From Pectinatus haikarae (GTDB lineage: Bacteria; Bacillota; Negativicutes; Selenomonadales; Selenomonadaceae), in the NCBI RefSeq assembly GCF_015732185.1, contig NZ_WIQM01000013.1, positions 1 to 47,393 of the forward strand: a stretch of DNA of 47,393 nt, read 5' to 3'. Under the pieces are notes generated by a model. The model ran no database searches. It was not told the DNA's origin and saw only the letters and a program-made list of their open reading frames with translations. The position numbers and the translations under genes were made by a program. The number at the start of each line of letters is the position of its first letter. Within the stretch, counting starts at the first letter, position 1. Of this stretch, positions 1-8,047 are shown piece by piece.

Positions 1-222
1 AGATACTGACATTCCCAAGCCGATTTGTTTTGCGTTGACCCCGCCAATATTATCATTTGCTGACGATGAACCTGATATAGTCTGGCTCAAAGTATCTGCG
101 AATGTTACACGGCTTGATTTATAACCGGTCGTATTAACATTGGCCACATTATTACCTATTACATCCATTCTGGTCTGATGATTTTTCAAACCGGAAACGG
201 CGGTATAAAGCGCTCTCATCAT
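1..222 (-). CDS. flgE: Flagellar hook protein FlgE, N-terminal part (cut by window edge)
   Basis: Only the first 74 codons are in the window; the gene runs off at base 1. The translation begins [16 protein letters not shown] and continues with the [18 protein letters not shown] stretch, the classic N-terminal signature of flagellar rod/hook proteins, in the form typical of FlgE. FlgE polymerises into the hook outside the cell, on a scaffold capped by FlgD. The start at 222 is chosen because a GGAG Shine-Dalgarno lies about 11 bases upstream; the second ATG at 219 would be farther away. It follows flgD and the TIGR02530-type gene, as in other Bacillota fla operons. FlgF/FlgG share this N-terminus, so the identification rests on operon position plus the starting residues. 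Confidence 0.85.
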   Translation of the reverse strand, partial: MMRALYTAVSGLKNHQTRMDVIGNNVANVNTTGYKSSRVTFADTLSQTISGSSSANDNIGGVNAKQIGLGMSVS

Positions 223-295
223 AATAAATCAAACTCCTTTGTGTGCGGCTGTCCGCCTCTGTCATTCAGCGGTCAAAGCCCCCCGAAGGTCCAGC

Positions 296-682
296 CTATA
301 ATATAGCCGCACTATCAATATTTGTAAATATATTTTCTTTTGTACTTACGCCATCCATAGCGGTAATCACAGTTTTGTTGGTTATACTGACAACAAAAGC
401 TGCTCCTTTTAAATAAATCAGCGCTTCCTTAGAGCCTTTTTGCGCCATCTTACACACAGTATCATTCATTTTGTCCATATCAGCATCACTTAATTTTATA
501 TTCCGCTCTGCCATCCTGCTCAATGCATGCTGAGAAAAACCAACCGTCTGACTTGTCTGTTTCAATATATCGGCAAAATTTGAGCTGCTGTTTTTCTTCT
601 GGGAGGATACCTGCGCTGACGCATTATTCTGATTACCAACCGGCATAAGTGGCTGTAAATATATTCGCGAATTAACTGCCAT
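296..682 (-). CDS. TIGR02530-type flagellar operon protein of unknown function
   Basis: A 128-residue protein between flgD and flgE. The first ~45 residues are low-complexity (Gln/Asn/Ser). The conserved part is the C-terminal ~80 residues: the GFSQHALSRMAERNI stretch, then an acidic/helical segment, then a hydrophobic strand region containing ALIYLKGAAFVVSI and TVITAMDG. This matches my memory of the 'flagellar operon protein' family (TIGR02530), found next to flgD/flgE in many Bacillota and of unknown biochemical role. Being soluble and adjacent to hook genes, it may be an assembly or export accessory, which is inference. ATG start with GGGAAG about 9 bases upstream. The 73-base gap to flgE carries no obvious terminator, so it should be co-transcribed. 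Confidence 0.75.
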   Translation of the reverse strand: MAVNSRIYLQPLMPVGNQNNASAQVSSQKKNSSSNFADILKQTSQTVGFSQHALSRMAERNIKLSDADMDKMNDTVCKMAQKGSKEALIYLKGAAFVVSITNKTVITAMDGVSTKENIFTNIDSAAIL

Positions 683-711
683 ACATATCTACTTCCCTTG
701 CCGTAAATTTT

Positions 712-1218
712 TTAGCTTTCCAGTCCAGTCTTGCCTATAAGGGTAAGATCACTGACGCTGACGGTCGTTACACCCGAGCCTTCTTTCACTACCAGCGAAG
801 GGGTTCCGTCACTGATGGTAACTCCCTGTGCGACACCGGTGTGCTGCACTTTATTAGTGGTAGTATTGCCTTTGCTGTCGGTAACAGAGCTTTCTGTTGA
901 CCATGTAACATTCTGGCCGATCATAGAGCTGAGCTGTCCGACTAAAACAGAGGTATTCAAATTGTCAACAATAGACGACATCGTATTCATAGCTGTTGCC
1001 ATTTTTGATATCTGTTCGGTGGAGGTCAGCTGTGAAAGCTGCGAAACATATTGCGTTCCATCCAACGGATTTAAAGGATCCTGATTCTTCATCTGCGCCA
1101 CCAAAAGCTGCATAAATGTGTCTTCATTCGCGAGCGTGTCCACGCTTGAGGTTTTAGTCGTAGAATTTGAGGAAGTTGAGGTCGTTCCCGTTGTGGGGTT
1201 CACTGCGCTTGTTGCCAT
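712..1218 (-). CDS. flgD: Flagellar hook-capping/assembly protein FlgD
   Basis: A 168-residue protein with the diagnostic FlgD N-terminal block around residues 33-75: FMQLLVAQMKNQDPLNPLDG followed by QYVSQLSQLTSTEQ. FlgD sits at the tip of the growing hook, guides FlgE polymerisation and is then discarded. The first ~30 residues are Ser/Thr rich, as expected for an unstructured export signal. It is shorter than the ~220-residue enterobacterial proteins: there is only a short C-terminal region (VTISDGTPSLVVKEG) instead of a full tudor/FnIII pair, which is usual for small Bacillota FlgD. ATG start with AAGGAG 9 bases upstream; that Shine-Dalgarno overlaps the fliK stop codon, so translation is probably coupled to fliK. 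Confidence 0.92.
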   Translation of the reverse strand: MATSAVNPTTGTTSTSSNSTTKTSSVDTLANEDTFMQLLVAQMKNQDPLNPLDGTQYVSQLSQLTSTEQISKMATAMNTMSSIVDNLNTSVLVGQLSSMIGQNVTWSTESSVTDSKGNTTTNKVQHTGVAQGVTISDGTPSLVVKEGSGVTTVSVSDLTLIGKTGLES

Positions 1219-1230
1219 AATAATCGCTCC

Positions 1231-2820
1231 TTATATTCTGTAATCAATCCCGTCACTTGTAAGACTTTGGTTCTGTCCACTTGACGATACTGCTGCACTG
1301 AGATTTTCCATCTGACCTGCAGCTTCAACCAATTGCCCAATTCTGTAGTCAGTTTTCTTTTGTTCTTTGCTGAACTGTCCTGAATTATGCTGTCCGTTTG
1401 ACAGCATATCACTTAGACCGCTGTAAACATTTATATGGTCCACTTTTATTCCCTGATCCTGCAAGTCCTGCCGCAGCTGAACCACTGTCGACTGTATGAG
1501 ATTGCGCACCTGTGCGTTGTCACTGTGAAAGGAAGCATTCACCGCACCGTCTGCCGCTACGCTGATTTTCAAGGCAAGTTCTCCCAAATGTTCCGGCTGC
1601 AGATTTATCGTGATCTGTGAGTTTTCATTTGCCTTTATCAACTGGGCATTTTTTATGATCTGACCTGCAATATTATAATTGTCCTGCGGCCTATTTTGCT
1701 GCGCTGTGTCTGACACTGATGCCATACTTTGAGCAGAGCTTTTCAGCGTATCATCTGACAACGATGCCACTGAAAAAATATGATTTAATTGATTAGTGTC
1801 AGCACCCTTATTTTGTTTTTCTGCCGCAGATTTTGACTCTCCCGTCAAAAGATTTTCCTGCTGTGTACTCTGTTCACTGAACGTCGTTCCCGAATTACCG
1901 TTTTCCTGCCTAGACGTTAAGTCAATAACATTAAGCTGTACCGTATTTTTATTTTTTACGGCTGCTTGATCAGCTGTTGTACTGCCATCAAGCTGTTTCG
2001 TGTTCCGCAGCAGTTCGGTGCTGACCTGATCAGGAACTTTGACCGACAGCACTGAAGAATTTTCTTTTGCCGGTGAAGCCAATGTTTCCGCGCCCAAAGC
2101 AGACCTTCCCTGGGCAGTCTGTACCTGCGATATAATATTTGCAGTTTTGCTCGTTTGATCCGCAGTAATTTTTTTACCTGCAGTATCGGTACCTTGCAAT
2201 TTTATACTATTTCCAGCATTAAGAAACTGATTCAAAATCGTTTTTGGCTGCTCAGGACTTTTCCCTTCAGCTGAATTTACAACATCACTGTCAGACAACG
2301 TGCTTAACTGAATCTTTTCAGTATTATTTACTGCATTTAACTGAGTTTTCGCCGTTTTATCATCAGAAACTGTCGTTTTTACAAGACCGGTCAATTCAGC
2401 TAATGCTGTATTCAGCTTTGCGGGGATGCCGTTGTCTGTTGCCGCCTCAGTCTGCGGTGCTGTGACCAGTGCTGCCAGAACATTTATATCTGCAGCATTT
2501 GTTATAGCATCAATCGCCGTTGTCACTGCCGCAGCAGTCGTTTTATCATCAGCTGTTTTCTCTTTTTCTGACTTAGCACCTTTTTTTTGTGAAAGTGCAT
2601 CATCAGGCTTATTCTCTTTGTCTGCAATTTTCTTGCCGATATCTGATACTTTATCGTTGAGTGTATCCTTTTTTACATCAGCATCAGCAGTGTCTTTTGC
2701 ATTGTCCAAAGCACCGGAAAAACTGCTCGATGAGTTTTTTCTGACAGTAGTTTTTCTGTTTTTACTGCTGCTGTCTGACGAAGGAGCTGCCGTCTTAACT
2801 ATTATTGTATTGTTATCCAT
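1231..2820 (-). CDS. fliK: Flagellar hook-length control protein FliK
   Basis: A 529-residue protein. Most of it (residues ~1-390) is low-complexity, rich in Ser, Thr, Lys, Asp, Gln and Ala, as expected for the extended 'ruler' part of FliK. The conserved Flg_hook domain is at the C-terminus: ITINLQPEHLGELALKIS, then ASFHSDNAQVRNLIQS, VVQLRQDLQDQGIKVDHINV. FliK is secreted during hook growth and switches FlhB specificity from hook to filament substrates. The ATG at 2820 is preferred over an upstream in-frame start at 2853 because a strong GAGGAGGTGAG Shine-Dalgarno lies directly before it. It sits between motE and flgD, the standard place. Confidence 0.9.
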   Translation of the reverse strand: MDNNTIIVKTAAPSSDSSSKNRKTTVRKNSSSSFSGALDNAKDTADADVKKDTLNDKVSDIGKKIADKENKPDDALSQKKGAKSEKEKTADDKTTAAAVTTAIDAITNAADINVLAALVTAPQTEAATDNGIPAKLNTALAELTGLVKTTVSDDKTAKTQLNAVNNTEKIQLSTLSDSDVVNSAEGKSPEQPKTILNQFLNAGNSIKLQGTDTAGKKITADQTSKTANIISQVQTAQGRSALGAETLASPAKENSSVLSVKVPDQVSTELLRNTKQLDGSTTADQAAVKNKNTVQLNVIDLTSRQENGNSGTTFSEQSTQQENLLTGESKSAAEKQNKGADTNQLNHIFSVASLSDDTLKSSAQSMASVSDTAQQNRPQDNYNIAGQIIKNAQLIKANENSQITINLQPEHLGELALKISVAADGAVNASFHSDNAQVRNLIQSTVVQLRQDLQDQGIKVDHINVYSGLSDMLSNGQHNSGQFSKEQKKTDYRIGQLVEAAGQMENLSAAVSSSGQNQSLTSDGIDYRI

Positions 2821-2879
2821 ATTCTCACCTCCTCTCGAAATCAATTGTAACACAACTGGCGCTTAAAGAAAAACAAATC

Positions 2880-3566
2880 TTATTGGTTCTGTACGGTTGT
2901 TGCTTTTTCCGCCTGATCAAGCTGCGGCAGTGTAGGCGGTGTGATACCGTTGTAAAGGAGCTGAGTAATCTGAGCGGCACGCGTTGTATCAAAGTTTTCC
3001 ATTACTTTAGCCGAACGGGCATCATCCATCTTCTGCAGGATAGAACCCACAACGTTATCATCAAGAGGAGCTAAAATTGCTGCGGCCTTTTGAGGATCCA
3101 TCTGTGCATATATGCGTGACAGTTTTCCCACTCGTTTATTTACCTCAGCTTCTCTGGTCTTTTTTTGTTCATCAAGCTGCTTTTTTGTTAAACTGACCGG
3201 TTTTGATTGTGCAGCTGCAGGATTTTCAGCCTGTGCGGCATTAGCTGCGCTGCTGCCCCCTTTTGACCCGACATCTACTTGTGTTTTTTCAGTCTGTGCA
3301 GCTTCCTCATCAGGTTTTACAAAATTTTGTCCTATTACGGGCCAATCATAAAGATGCAGTGATGTGTTTAATTTATTAGTATCCAATATCCGTAAATATA
3401 TACCCAAAAAAAATCCACCAAACAATAGCAGAACAATCAAAATCACTATTAAAATTTTTTTCCACAAAGCTTTTTTAGGTTTTGTATTTTCTTGCGCGTT
3501 TTTCTGATCAGCGCGCTGATTTTTTACTGTCTGTTTGTTGACTGTGCCTGCAGTAGATTTTGCCAT
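2880..3566 (-). CDS. MotE/YlxF-type membrane protein with MgtE-N-like domain
   Basis: A 228-residue protein with a basic, Gln/Lys-rich cytoplasmic N-terminus (1-36), one transmembrane segment (about 37-58, rich in I, L, V, ending GGFFLGIYL), an Ala/Gln-rich linker, a coiled-coil-prone stretch (KKQLDEQKKTREAEVNKRVG) and a C-terminal MgtE-N-like repeat (VGKLSRIYAQMDPQKAAAIL through ITQLL). This is the architecture of B. subtilis YlxF and of MotE, a periplasmic/external chaperone for stator proteins in Campylobacterota. The ATG at 3566 is chosen over an upstream GTG at 3578 because the AAGGTGGG Shine-Dalgarno would overlap the GTG. A role in stator or export-gate assembly is inferred from family and position between fliJ/SLT and fliK. 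Confidence 0.8.
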   Translation of the reverse strand: MAKSTAGTVNKQTVKNQRADQKNAQENTKPKKALWKKILIVILIVLLLFGGFFLGIYLRILDTNKLNTSLHLYDWPVIGQNFVKPDEEAAQTEKTQVDVGSKGGSSAANAAQAENPAAAQSKPVSLTKKQLDEQKKTREAEVNKRVGKLSRIYAQMDPQKAAAILAPLDDNVVGSILQKMDDARSAKVMENFDTTRAAQITQLLYNGITPPTLPQLDQAEKATTVQNQ

Positions 3567-3662
3567 CAAGCTACCCACCTTGTTGAAAATTATATACTTT
3601 TAAAATATGTAAAAGCCGGTTTGCTTCTGCATCTACATCCATGAAAGAATAAATGTCCGCCT

Positions 3663-4310
3663 TTATTGATAAAGATCTAAAACGTGGCTCACATAATTCT
3701 GCGTTTCAGCATACGGCGGTACTCCCTGATATTTCTTCACCGCTTGAGGTCCTGCGTTATATGCTGCAACAGCTTCACGTACGTTGCCGCCAAAATCATT
3801 CAGCAATTCCTTTAAATACTTAGCGCCGCCTTCAATATTTTGCTGAGCATCATAGGGATTTGTTACACCCAGTTCTGATGCAGTATTAGGCATCAATTGC
3901 ATAACGCCGACCGCGCCGGCAGATGAAACAGCCTCAGCATTATAGTTTGATTCGGTTTCCGCCACTGCTGAGAGGAGTTTCGCATCTACTCCATATTTTA
4001 CGGCCGCTTTTTGGATCATCTCTTCAATCTGCTGTGGCGGAACATTATGTACGGCTGCAGCAGAAGGAGTCTGGCTGTTATTTTGACCGGCAGACTGTAT
4101 CATATCTGCTGTCTGTTGACCGATACCACTGCCGCTGTCCGGTTTTACGTTCTTCATTTGCTTAGTAAGTGTCTGATCAAACGTCATTTTTTCAGGAGAA
4201 AAGTTCTTTATACTAAATTGACCTTCTATTTCTTTAATACGCTTCTGCACATTATTTATATCTGTCAGAAGATCGTTCTGTTTCATGACGGGGACAGTAT
4301 TTATCTGCAT
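3663..4310 (-). CDS. SLT-family lytic transglycosylase within the flagellar operon
   Basis: A 215-residue protein. Residues ~97-213 form a Slt70-type lytic transglycosylase domain: the catalytic Glu is E120 in AETESNYN, followed by the GAVGVMQLMP block and by AYNAGPQAV near the C-terminus. Such enzymes cleave the MurNAc-GlcNAc bond with 1,6-anhydro product formation. The N-terminal ~90 residues are Gln/Asn/Ser rich and have no classical signal peptide, so export through the flagellar apparatus is a reasonable inference. Its place between fliJ and motE suggests a dedicated wall-opening enzyme for rod passage, the job done by the FlgJ C-terminal domain in Gammaproteobacteria. The ATG at 4310 has GGAGG about 12 bases upstream; a longer frame starting at 4367 would overlap fliJ. 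Confidence 0.88.
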   Translation of the reverse strand: MQINTVPVMKQNDLLTDINNVQKRIKEIEGQFSIKNFSPEKMTFDQTLTKQMKNVKPDSGSGIGQQTADMIQSAGQNNSQTPSAAAVHNVPPQQIEEMIQKAAVKYGVDAKLLSAVAETESNYNAEAVSSAGAVGVMQLMPNTASELGVTNPYDAQQNIEGGAKYLKELLNDFGGNVREAVAAYNAGPQAVKKYQGVPPYAETQNYVSHVLDLYQ

Positions 4311-4317
4311 AAGATTA

Positions 4318-4776
4318 TTATTCCTCCATTCCAATCCTGCGCATATGCATCTGCAGACCGATTTCATCTATCTGCTTTTGTTCCTGAGCAAAGACTTCAT
4401 AACGATATTCATCAAATCTTTTTTCACGAAGCTGTTCCAAGCTTTTAACCTTTTTCTGTGCTGCCAAAAGCACTTGCAGACACTGTTCCTTTTTAGAAAC
4501 AGCATTTCGCACTGAGGTTTTCTGCAAATTTATCTGTCCTCTTTTCCAAGAGAAAAAGTTACCATACATTTGCATCATACTGACATTTACTTTTTTTTCA
4601 GCCAAAAATTCTTCATATTCCTTTAAGTTCGAATCCATTTCAAGTTTCAGTGAAATAAGAAATTTTTCCTGTTTTTGCAGATTCTGTACAGCTGCAGCCA
4701 TGGATATTTCCGCTTTTTCTCTTTCGATAACTGATATTTTTAAAAAAGCTTCGAGTTTGAATATAAATTTTTTCAA
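4318..4776 (-). CDS. fliJ: Flagellar export chaperone/stalk protein FliJ
   Basis: A 152-residue, almost entirely helical, charged protein starting MKKFIFKLEAFLKISVIERE, the typical FliJ start (F-x-L-E-x-x-L-x-x-R/K). It is predicted to form an antiparallel coiled coil. FliJ inserts into the FliI hexamer like the gamma subunit of F1-ATPase and helps couple ATP hydrolysis to the export gate; it also recycles chaperones. The start codon is TTG at 4776, supported by GAGGAAG about 6 bases upstream. The gene lies 49 bases after fliI, and its stop is 8 bases before the SLT gene's ATG. Confidence 0.85.
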   Translation of the reverse strand: MKKFIFKLEAFLKISVIEREKAEISMAAAVQNLQKQEKFLISLKLEMDSNLKEYEEFLAEKKVNVSMMQMYGNFFSWKRGQINLQKTSVRNAVSKKEQCLQVLLAAQKKVKSLEQLREKRFDEYRYEVFAQEQKQIDEIGLQMHMRRIGMEE

Positions 4777-4825
4777 CTATCTTCCTCATTTTTCACAGCA
4801 CGTCAACAGTAAACCTTAAATACAA

Positions 4826-6148
4826 TTACGCCTTACCCACTATCGTGAGCAAATCGTTCACCGTGTCTTTATAGCTTGTAGTCTCAAAAACGTCTTGACA
4901 TAAAAATTTGTTTATTGCCTCTATTTTTTCTATAGCCATATCTATGTTGGGATCTGAACCATTCACATAGGCACCTATTCTTATAAGATCGGCTGCCTCA
5001 TTATAATTTGCAAGATAAGAACGTAAAAGCTGACCCGCTTTAAAGTGCCTTTGATCAGCAATATCGATCATTACTCGACTTACACTGGAAAGAATATCAA
5101 TTGCAGGAAAATGATTCTGCGCTGCGATTTTTCTGGACAATACTATATGTCCGTCCAGTATACTGCGTACGGCATCGGCAACAGGTTCGTTCATGTCATC
5201 ACCATCTACAAGCACAGTATATATACCGGTTATACTCCCCTTCTCACTGGTGCCCGCTCTTTCGAGCAAGCGCGGTAAAAGGGCGAATACAGACGGTGTA
5301 TAACCTCTTGTTGCCGGGGGCTCACCGATAGTCAGCCCCACTTCACGCTGGGCCATGGCAAAGCGAGTGACTGAATCCATCATCAAAACGACTTTTTTCC
5401 CTTGATTGCGAAAATATTCAGCAATGGCTGTTGCTGTCATAGCACCCTTTATACGAACAAGTGCAGGTTGATCTGATGTAGCAACAACGACAACAGATTT
5501 TTTTAATCCTTCTTCGCCAAGATCACGTTCAATAAATTCTCTTACCTCTCTGCCGCGTTCGCCAATGAGGGCAATTATATTTATGTCTGCCTCCGTGTTT
5601 CTTGCTATCATACTTAAAAGAGTAGACTTGCCCACGCCGCTTCCCGCCATTATTCCTATTCGCTGACCTGACCCGATCGTTATCAGGCCATCGATGGCTC
5701 GCACGCCGACATAAAGAGAGTCATGGATTCTGGGTCGTGAAAGAGGAGAAGGCGGTGATGCCTGTAAGGGGTATTCTTCCATAACAAGCGGCAGCGCTGC
5801 TTTATTATCTATAGGGTTACCCAGCCCGTCAAGGATACGGCCCAAGAGCTCTTTTCCTACTCTTGCCTTTAATGTTTTCTGGGCAGCTATAACTTCACAG
5901 CCGGGACCGATCCCCTGCATTTCTCCTATAGGCATTAGAAGAATATGTCCGCTGCGAAAGCCAACGACTTCCGCGGGAACAGGCTTAATGCCGGAAAACT
6001 TTGAACAGACATAACAAAGTTCTCCTAAACTTACATTTGGCCCTATTGATTCGATTACCAGTCCTATTACCTGGACTACCTTTCCCGACATTTTCATAGG
6101 ATCGCAGTTTTGAATAATTTCCCTGAATTTATCTACCATTAGCCTCAT
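4826..6148 (-). CDS. fliI: Flagellum-specific export ATPase FliI
   Basis: About 440 residues, related to F1-ATPase beta. The Walker A loop is MAGSGVGKST (near residues 167-176) and Walker B is KKVVLMMDSVTRFAMAQ. The family block EPPATRGYTPSVFALLPRLL and the C-terminal NKFLCQ region are present. FliI forms a hexamer at the cytoplasmic face of the flagellar type III export gate and energises substrate unfolding and export with FliH and FliJ. The start is uncertain: the 5' end overlaps fliH, and possible starts are TTG 6157, ATG 6148 and ATG 6139. ATG 6148 was chosen as a compromise with the AAGGAAG upstream, giving a 20-base overlap with fliH. Confidence 0.93.
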   Translation of the reverse strand: MRLMVDKFREIIQNCDPMKMSGKVVQVIGLVIESIGPNVSLGELCYVCSKFSGIKPVPAEVVGFRSGHILLMPIGEMQGIGPGCEVIAAQKTLKARVGKELLGRILDGLGNPIDNKAALPLVMEEYPLQASPPSPLSRPRIHDSLYVGVRAIDGLITIGSGQRIGIMAGSGVGKSTLLSMIARNTEADINIIALIGERGREVREFIERDLGEEGLKKSVVVVATSDQPALVRIKGAMTATAIAEYFRNQGKKVVLMMDSVTRFAMAQREVGLTIGEPPATRGYTPSVFALLPRLLERAGTSEKGSITGIYTVLVDGDDMNEPVADAVRSILDGHIVLSRKIAAQNHFPAIDILSSVSRVMIDIADQRHFKAGQLLRSYLANYNEAADLIRIGAYVNGSDPNIDMAIEKIEAINKFLCQDVFETTSYKDTVNDLLTIVGKA

Positions 6149-7016
6149 ATTTACCAACGACTTCCTTCAGCATTTTTTGGATTTCGCTTAATTGAGACAA
6201 AAGTTTTGCATCTATACTTCCATCAGGTGTTTCAACCCAGCAGTCTCCATCTGTCAGACTTTCATCAGACTGTATCGTAAGTCTGGCATTTCCCTCAAGA
6301 ATAGACTGCAGTTCTGGTCTGGCAGCCAATGCAAATTCATACGTGTTTGGTGAAACTCTTACCTCGACAGAAGTTTGATTTTTAACTTTTTTTAAGGCCT
6401 CCTGTACAACGGGCAACACCAATTGCGGCATATCGGCAAACTGCTGTGAAATAATCTTTAGAGACACTGCCATTACGATATCAGTCATATCTTTTTCAGC
6501 ATCTTTATAGCAGGCATCCACTTGTTTTTCCGCTTCATCTATTATTCTGACAGCTTTTTCATTAGCCGTTTTGATCAGGTTTTCCTGCTCTGAACGAGAT
6601 TGTTCCAGGCCTTCCTTATATCCCTGATCATGCCCTGCATTTTTTGCGTTTTGTGTTATTTCAATGACTTTGTCATTTGCTTCTTTGATCTTTTCAGCGG
6701 AAATTTTTTCAGCCTCACGAAGAATTTTTGTCTTGCCGTCTTGAGCTTCTTTCACTATTAAATCAGCTTTTTCACGCAGCGCCTCCATTTTCAGCTGCTT
6801 ATCGTTCAATTCACTTTCCAGTTTTTTTATATTCTCTTCAATAGAACTTTTTTTTCGTTTTGCTTCATCAAGCTCGTATCGATAATCTTCCCTTAACTCG
6901 TTATTTTTATCGGCAGATGTGGCATCAGGAGAGGAATTGATAATAAACAACGGCTCAGGTGCTTTTACTACATGCGGTTCATTATCAAAAACAGCAGATT
7001 TAATAACTTTATACAA
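6129..7016 (-). CDS. fliH: Flagellar export ATPase regulator FliH
   Basis: A 295-residue protein. Residues ~35-150 are a long charged coiled coil (many E, K, A; for example KKSSIEENIKKLESELNDKQ), followed by the V-ATPase E-subunit-like C-terminal domain (DIVMAVSLKIISQQFADMPQ, VEVRVSPNTYEF, DGDCWVETPDGSIDAKL). FliH dimers act as the peripheral stalk of the export ATPase, tether FliI to FliN and restrain its activity. The start is TTG at 7016, overlapping the last codons of fliG by 8 bases, with only a weak Shine-Dalgarno inside fliG. Translational coupling to fliG is therefore likely. Sequence conservation of FliH is low; the call rests on architecture plus operon position. Confidence 0.85.
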   Translation of the reverse strand: MYKVIKSAVFDNEPHVVKAPEPLFIINSSPDATSADKNNELREDYRYELDEAKRKKSSIEENIKKLESELNDKQLKMEALREKADLIVKEAQDGKTKILREAEKISAEKIKEANDKVIEITQNAKNAGHDQGYKEGLEQSRSEQENLIKTANEKAVRIIDEAEKQVDACYKDAEKDMTDIVMAVSLKIISQQFADMPQLVLPVVQEALKKVKNQTSVEVRVSPNTYEFALAARPELQSILEGNARLTIQSDESLTDGDCWVETPDGSIDAKLLSQLSEIQKMLKEVVGKYEANGR

Positions 7017-8025
7017 TCATTTCATCGCCCTTTCCACGTGACACAACTATATCTCCTTTTTCTTCCAGTTTTCTGATTATGTTAACTACTTTCTGCTGGG
7101 ATTCTTCCACATCACGAATACGGACAGGTCCCATGTATTCAAGTTCTTCTTTTAAAGCTGCAGCAGCACGTTTAGACATATTTTTATATATTTTCGCTGC
7201 TACATCATCAGACGTTCCCTTCATAGCAAGCGACAGATCCTTAGATTCGACTTCACGCAGCACTAACTGCAAAGATCTGTCGTCAAGCATGACAAGATCT
7301 TCAAAAACAAACATAAGCCGTTTGATTTCTTCTGTGAGTTCAGGATTTTCAATTTCCAGATTATCAAGTATAGACCGTTCCGTGCCGCGATCGACACGAT
7401 TGAGCATTTCCACGACGACCTGTATTCCACCGGCATCCGTAAAGTCTTGAGAAGACATAGTAGAAAGTTTCTTTTCCAGGACACGTTCTACTTCACGCAG
7501 TACATCGGGTGAGGTGCGATCCATTACGGCAACTCTTCTCGCAACGTCTGCCTGACTTTCAGCAGGCAGCGCCGCAAGAACGCTGGCTGACTGTTCAGGA
7601 TTTAAATACGCCAAAATCATTGCTATAGTCTGCGGATGTTCGTTCTGGATGAAATTAAGCAGCTGTGATGGATCCGTTTTCCGCAAAAAATCAAACGGAC
7701 GAACCTGCAGGCTTGCAGTAAGCCTGTTGATGATAGTGGCAGCCTTATCGGACCCGAGAGCTTTTTCCAAAACTTTCTGTGCATAATCAAGGCCGCCATG
7801 AGAAATATATGATTTTGCCATTATGAGCTGGTAGAACTCACCTATTACCGTCTGTTTCTGTTCCTGAGTAACCTGTTGCTGACTGGCTATCTCCAATGTC
7901 AGTTTTTCGATTTCTTCATCATCAAGGTGCTTGAATAATTTGGCCGAATACTCCGGCCCCAATGATATCAGCAAAATAGCTGCCTTCTGCTGACCGCTTA
8001 ATTCGCTTGTGCTGGATTCATACAT
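7009..8025 (-). CDS. fliG: Flagellar motor switch protein FliG
   Basis: A 338-residue protein of standard length. It starts with a SGQQKAAILLISLGPEYSAK segment (FliF-binding domain), has the EHPQT motif of the middle domain (NEHPQTIAMILAYLNPEQ) and the C-terminal torque helix region (MFVFEDLVMLDDRSLQLVLR, then VDVAAKIYKNMSKRAA-like residues). FliG sits on the MS ring, binds FliM and interacts with the stator through charged C-terminal residues. ATG at 8025 with GTAGGTG 7 bases upstream. fliF ends 22 bases upstream, and fliH overlaps its 3' end. Confidence 0.96.
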   Translation of the reverse strand: MYESSTSELSGQQKAAILLISLGPEYSAKLFKHLDDEEIEKLTLEIASQQQVTQEQKQTVIGEFYQLIMAKSYISHGGLDYAQKVLEKALGSDKAATIINRLTASLQVRPFDFLRKTDPSQLLNFIQNEHPQTIAMILAYLNPEQSASVLAALPAESQADVARRVAVMDRTSPDVLREVERVLEKKLSTMSSQDFTDAGGIQVVVEMLNRVDRGTERSILDNLEIENPELTEEIKRLMFVFEDLVMLDDRSLQLVLREVESKDLSLAMKGTSDDVAAKIYKNMSKRAAAALKEELEYMGPVRIRDVEESQQKVVNIIRKLEEKGDIVVSRGKGDEMIV

Positions 8026-8047
8026 CTATTTCACCTACTATTGTATT

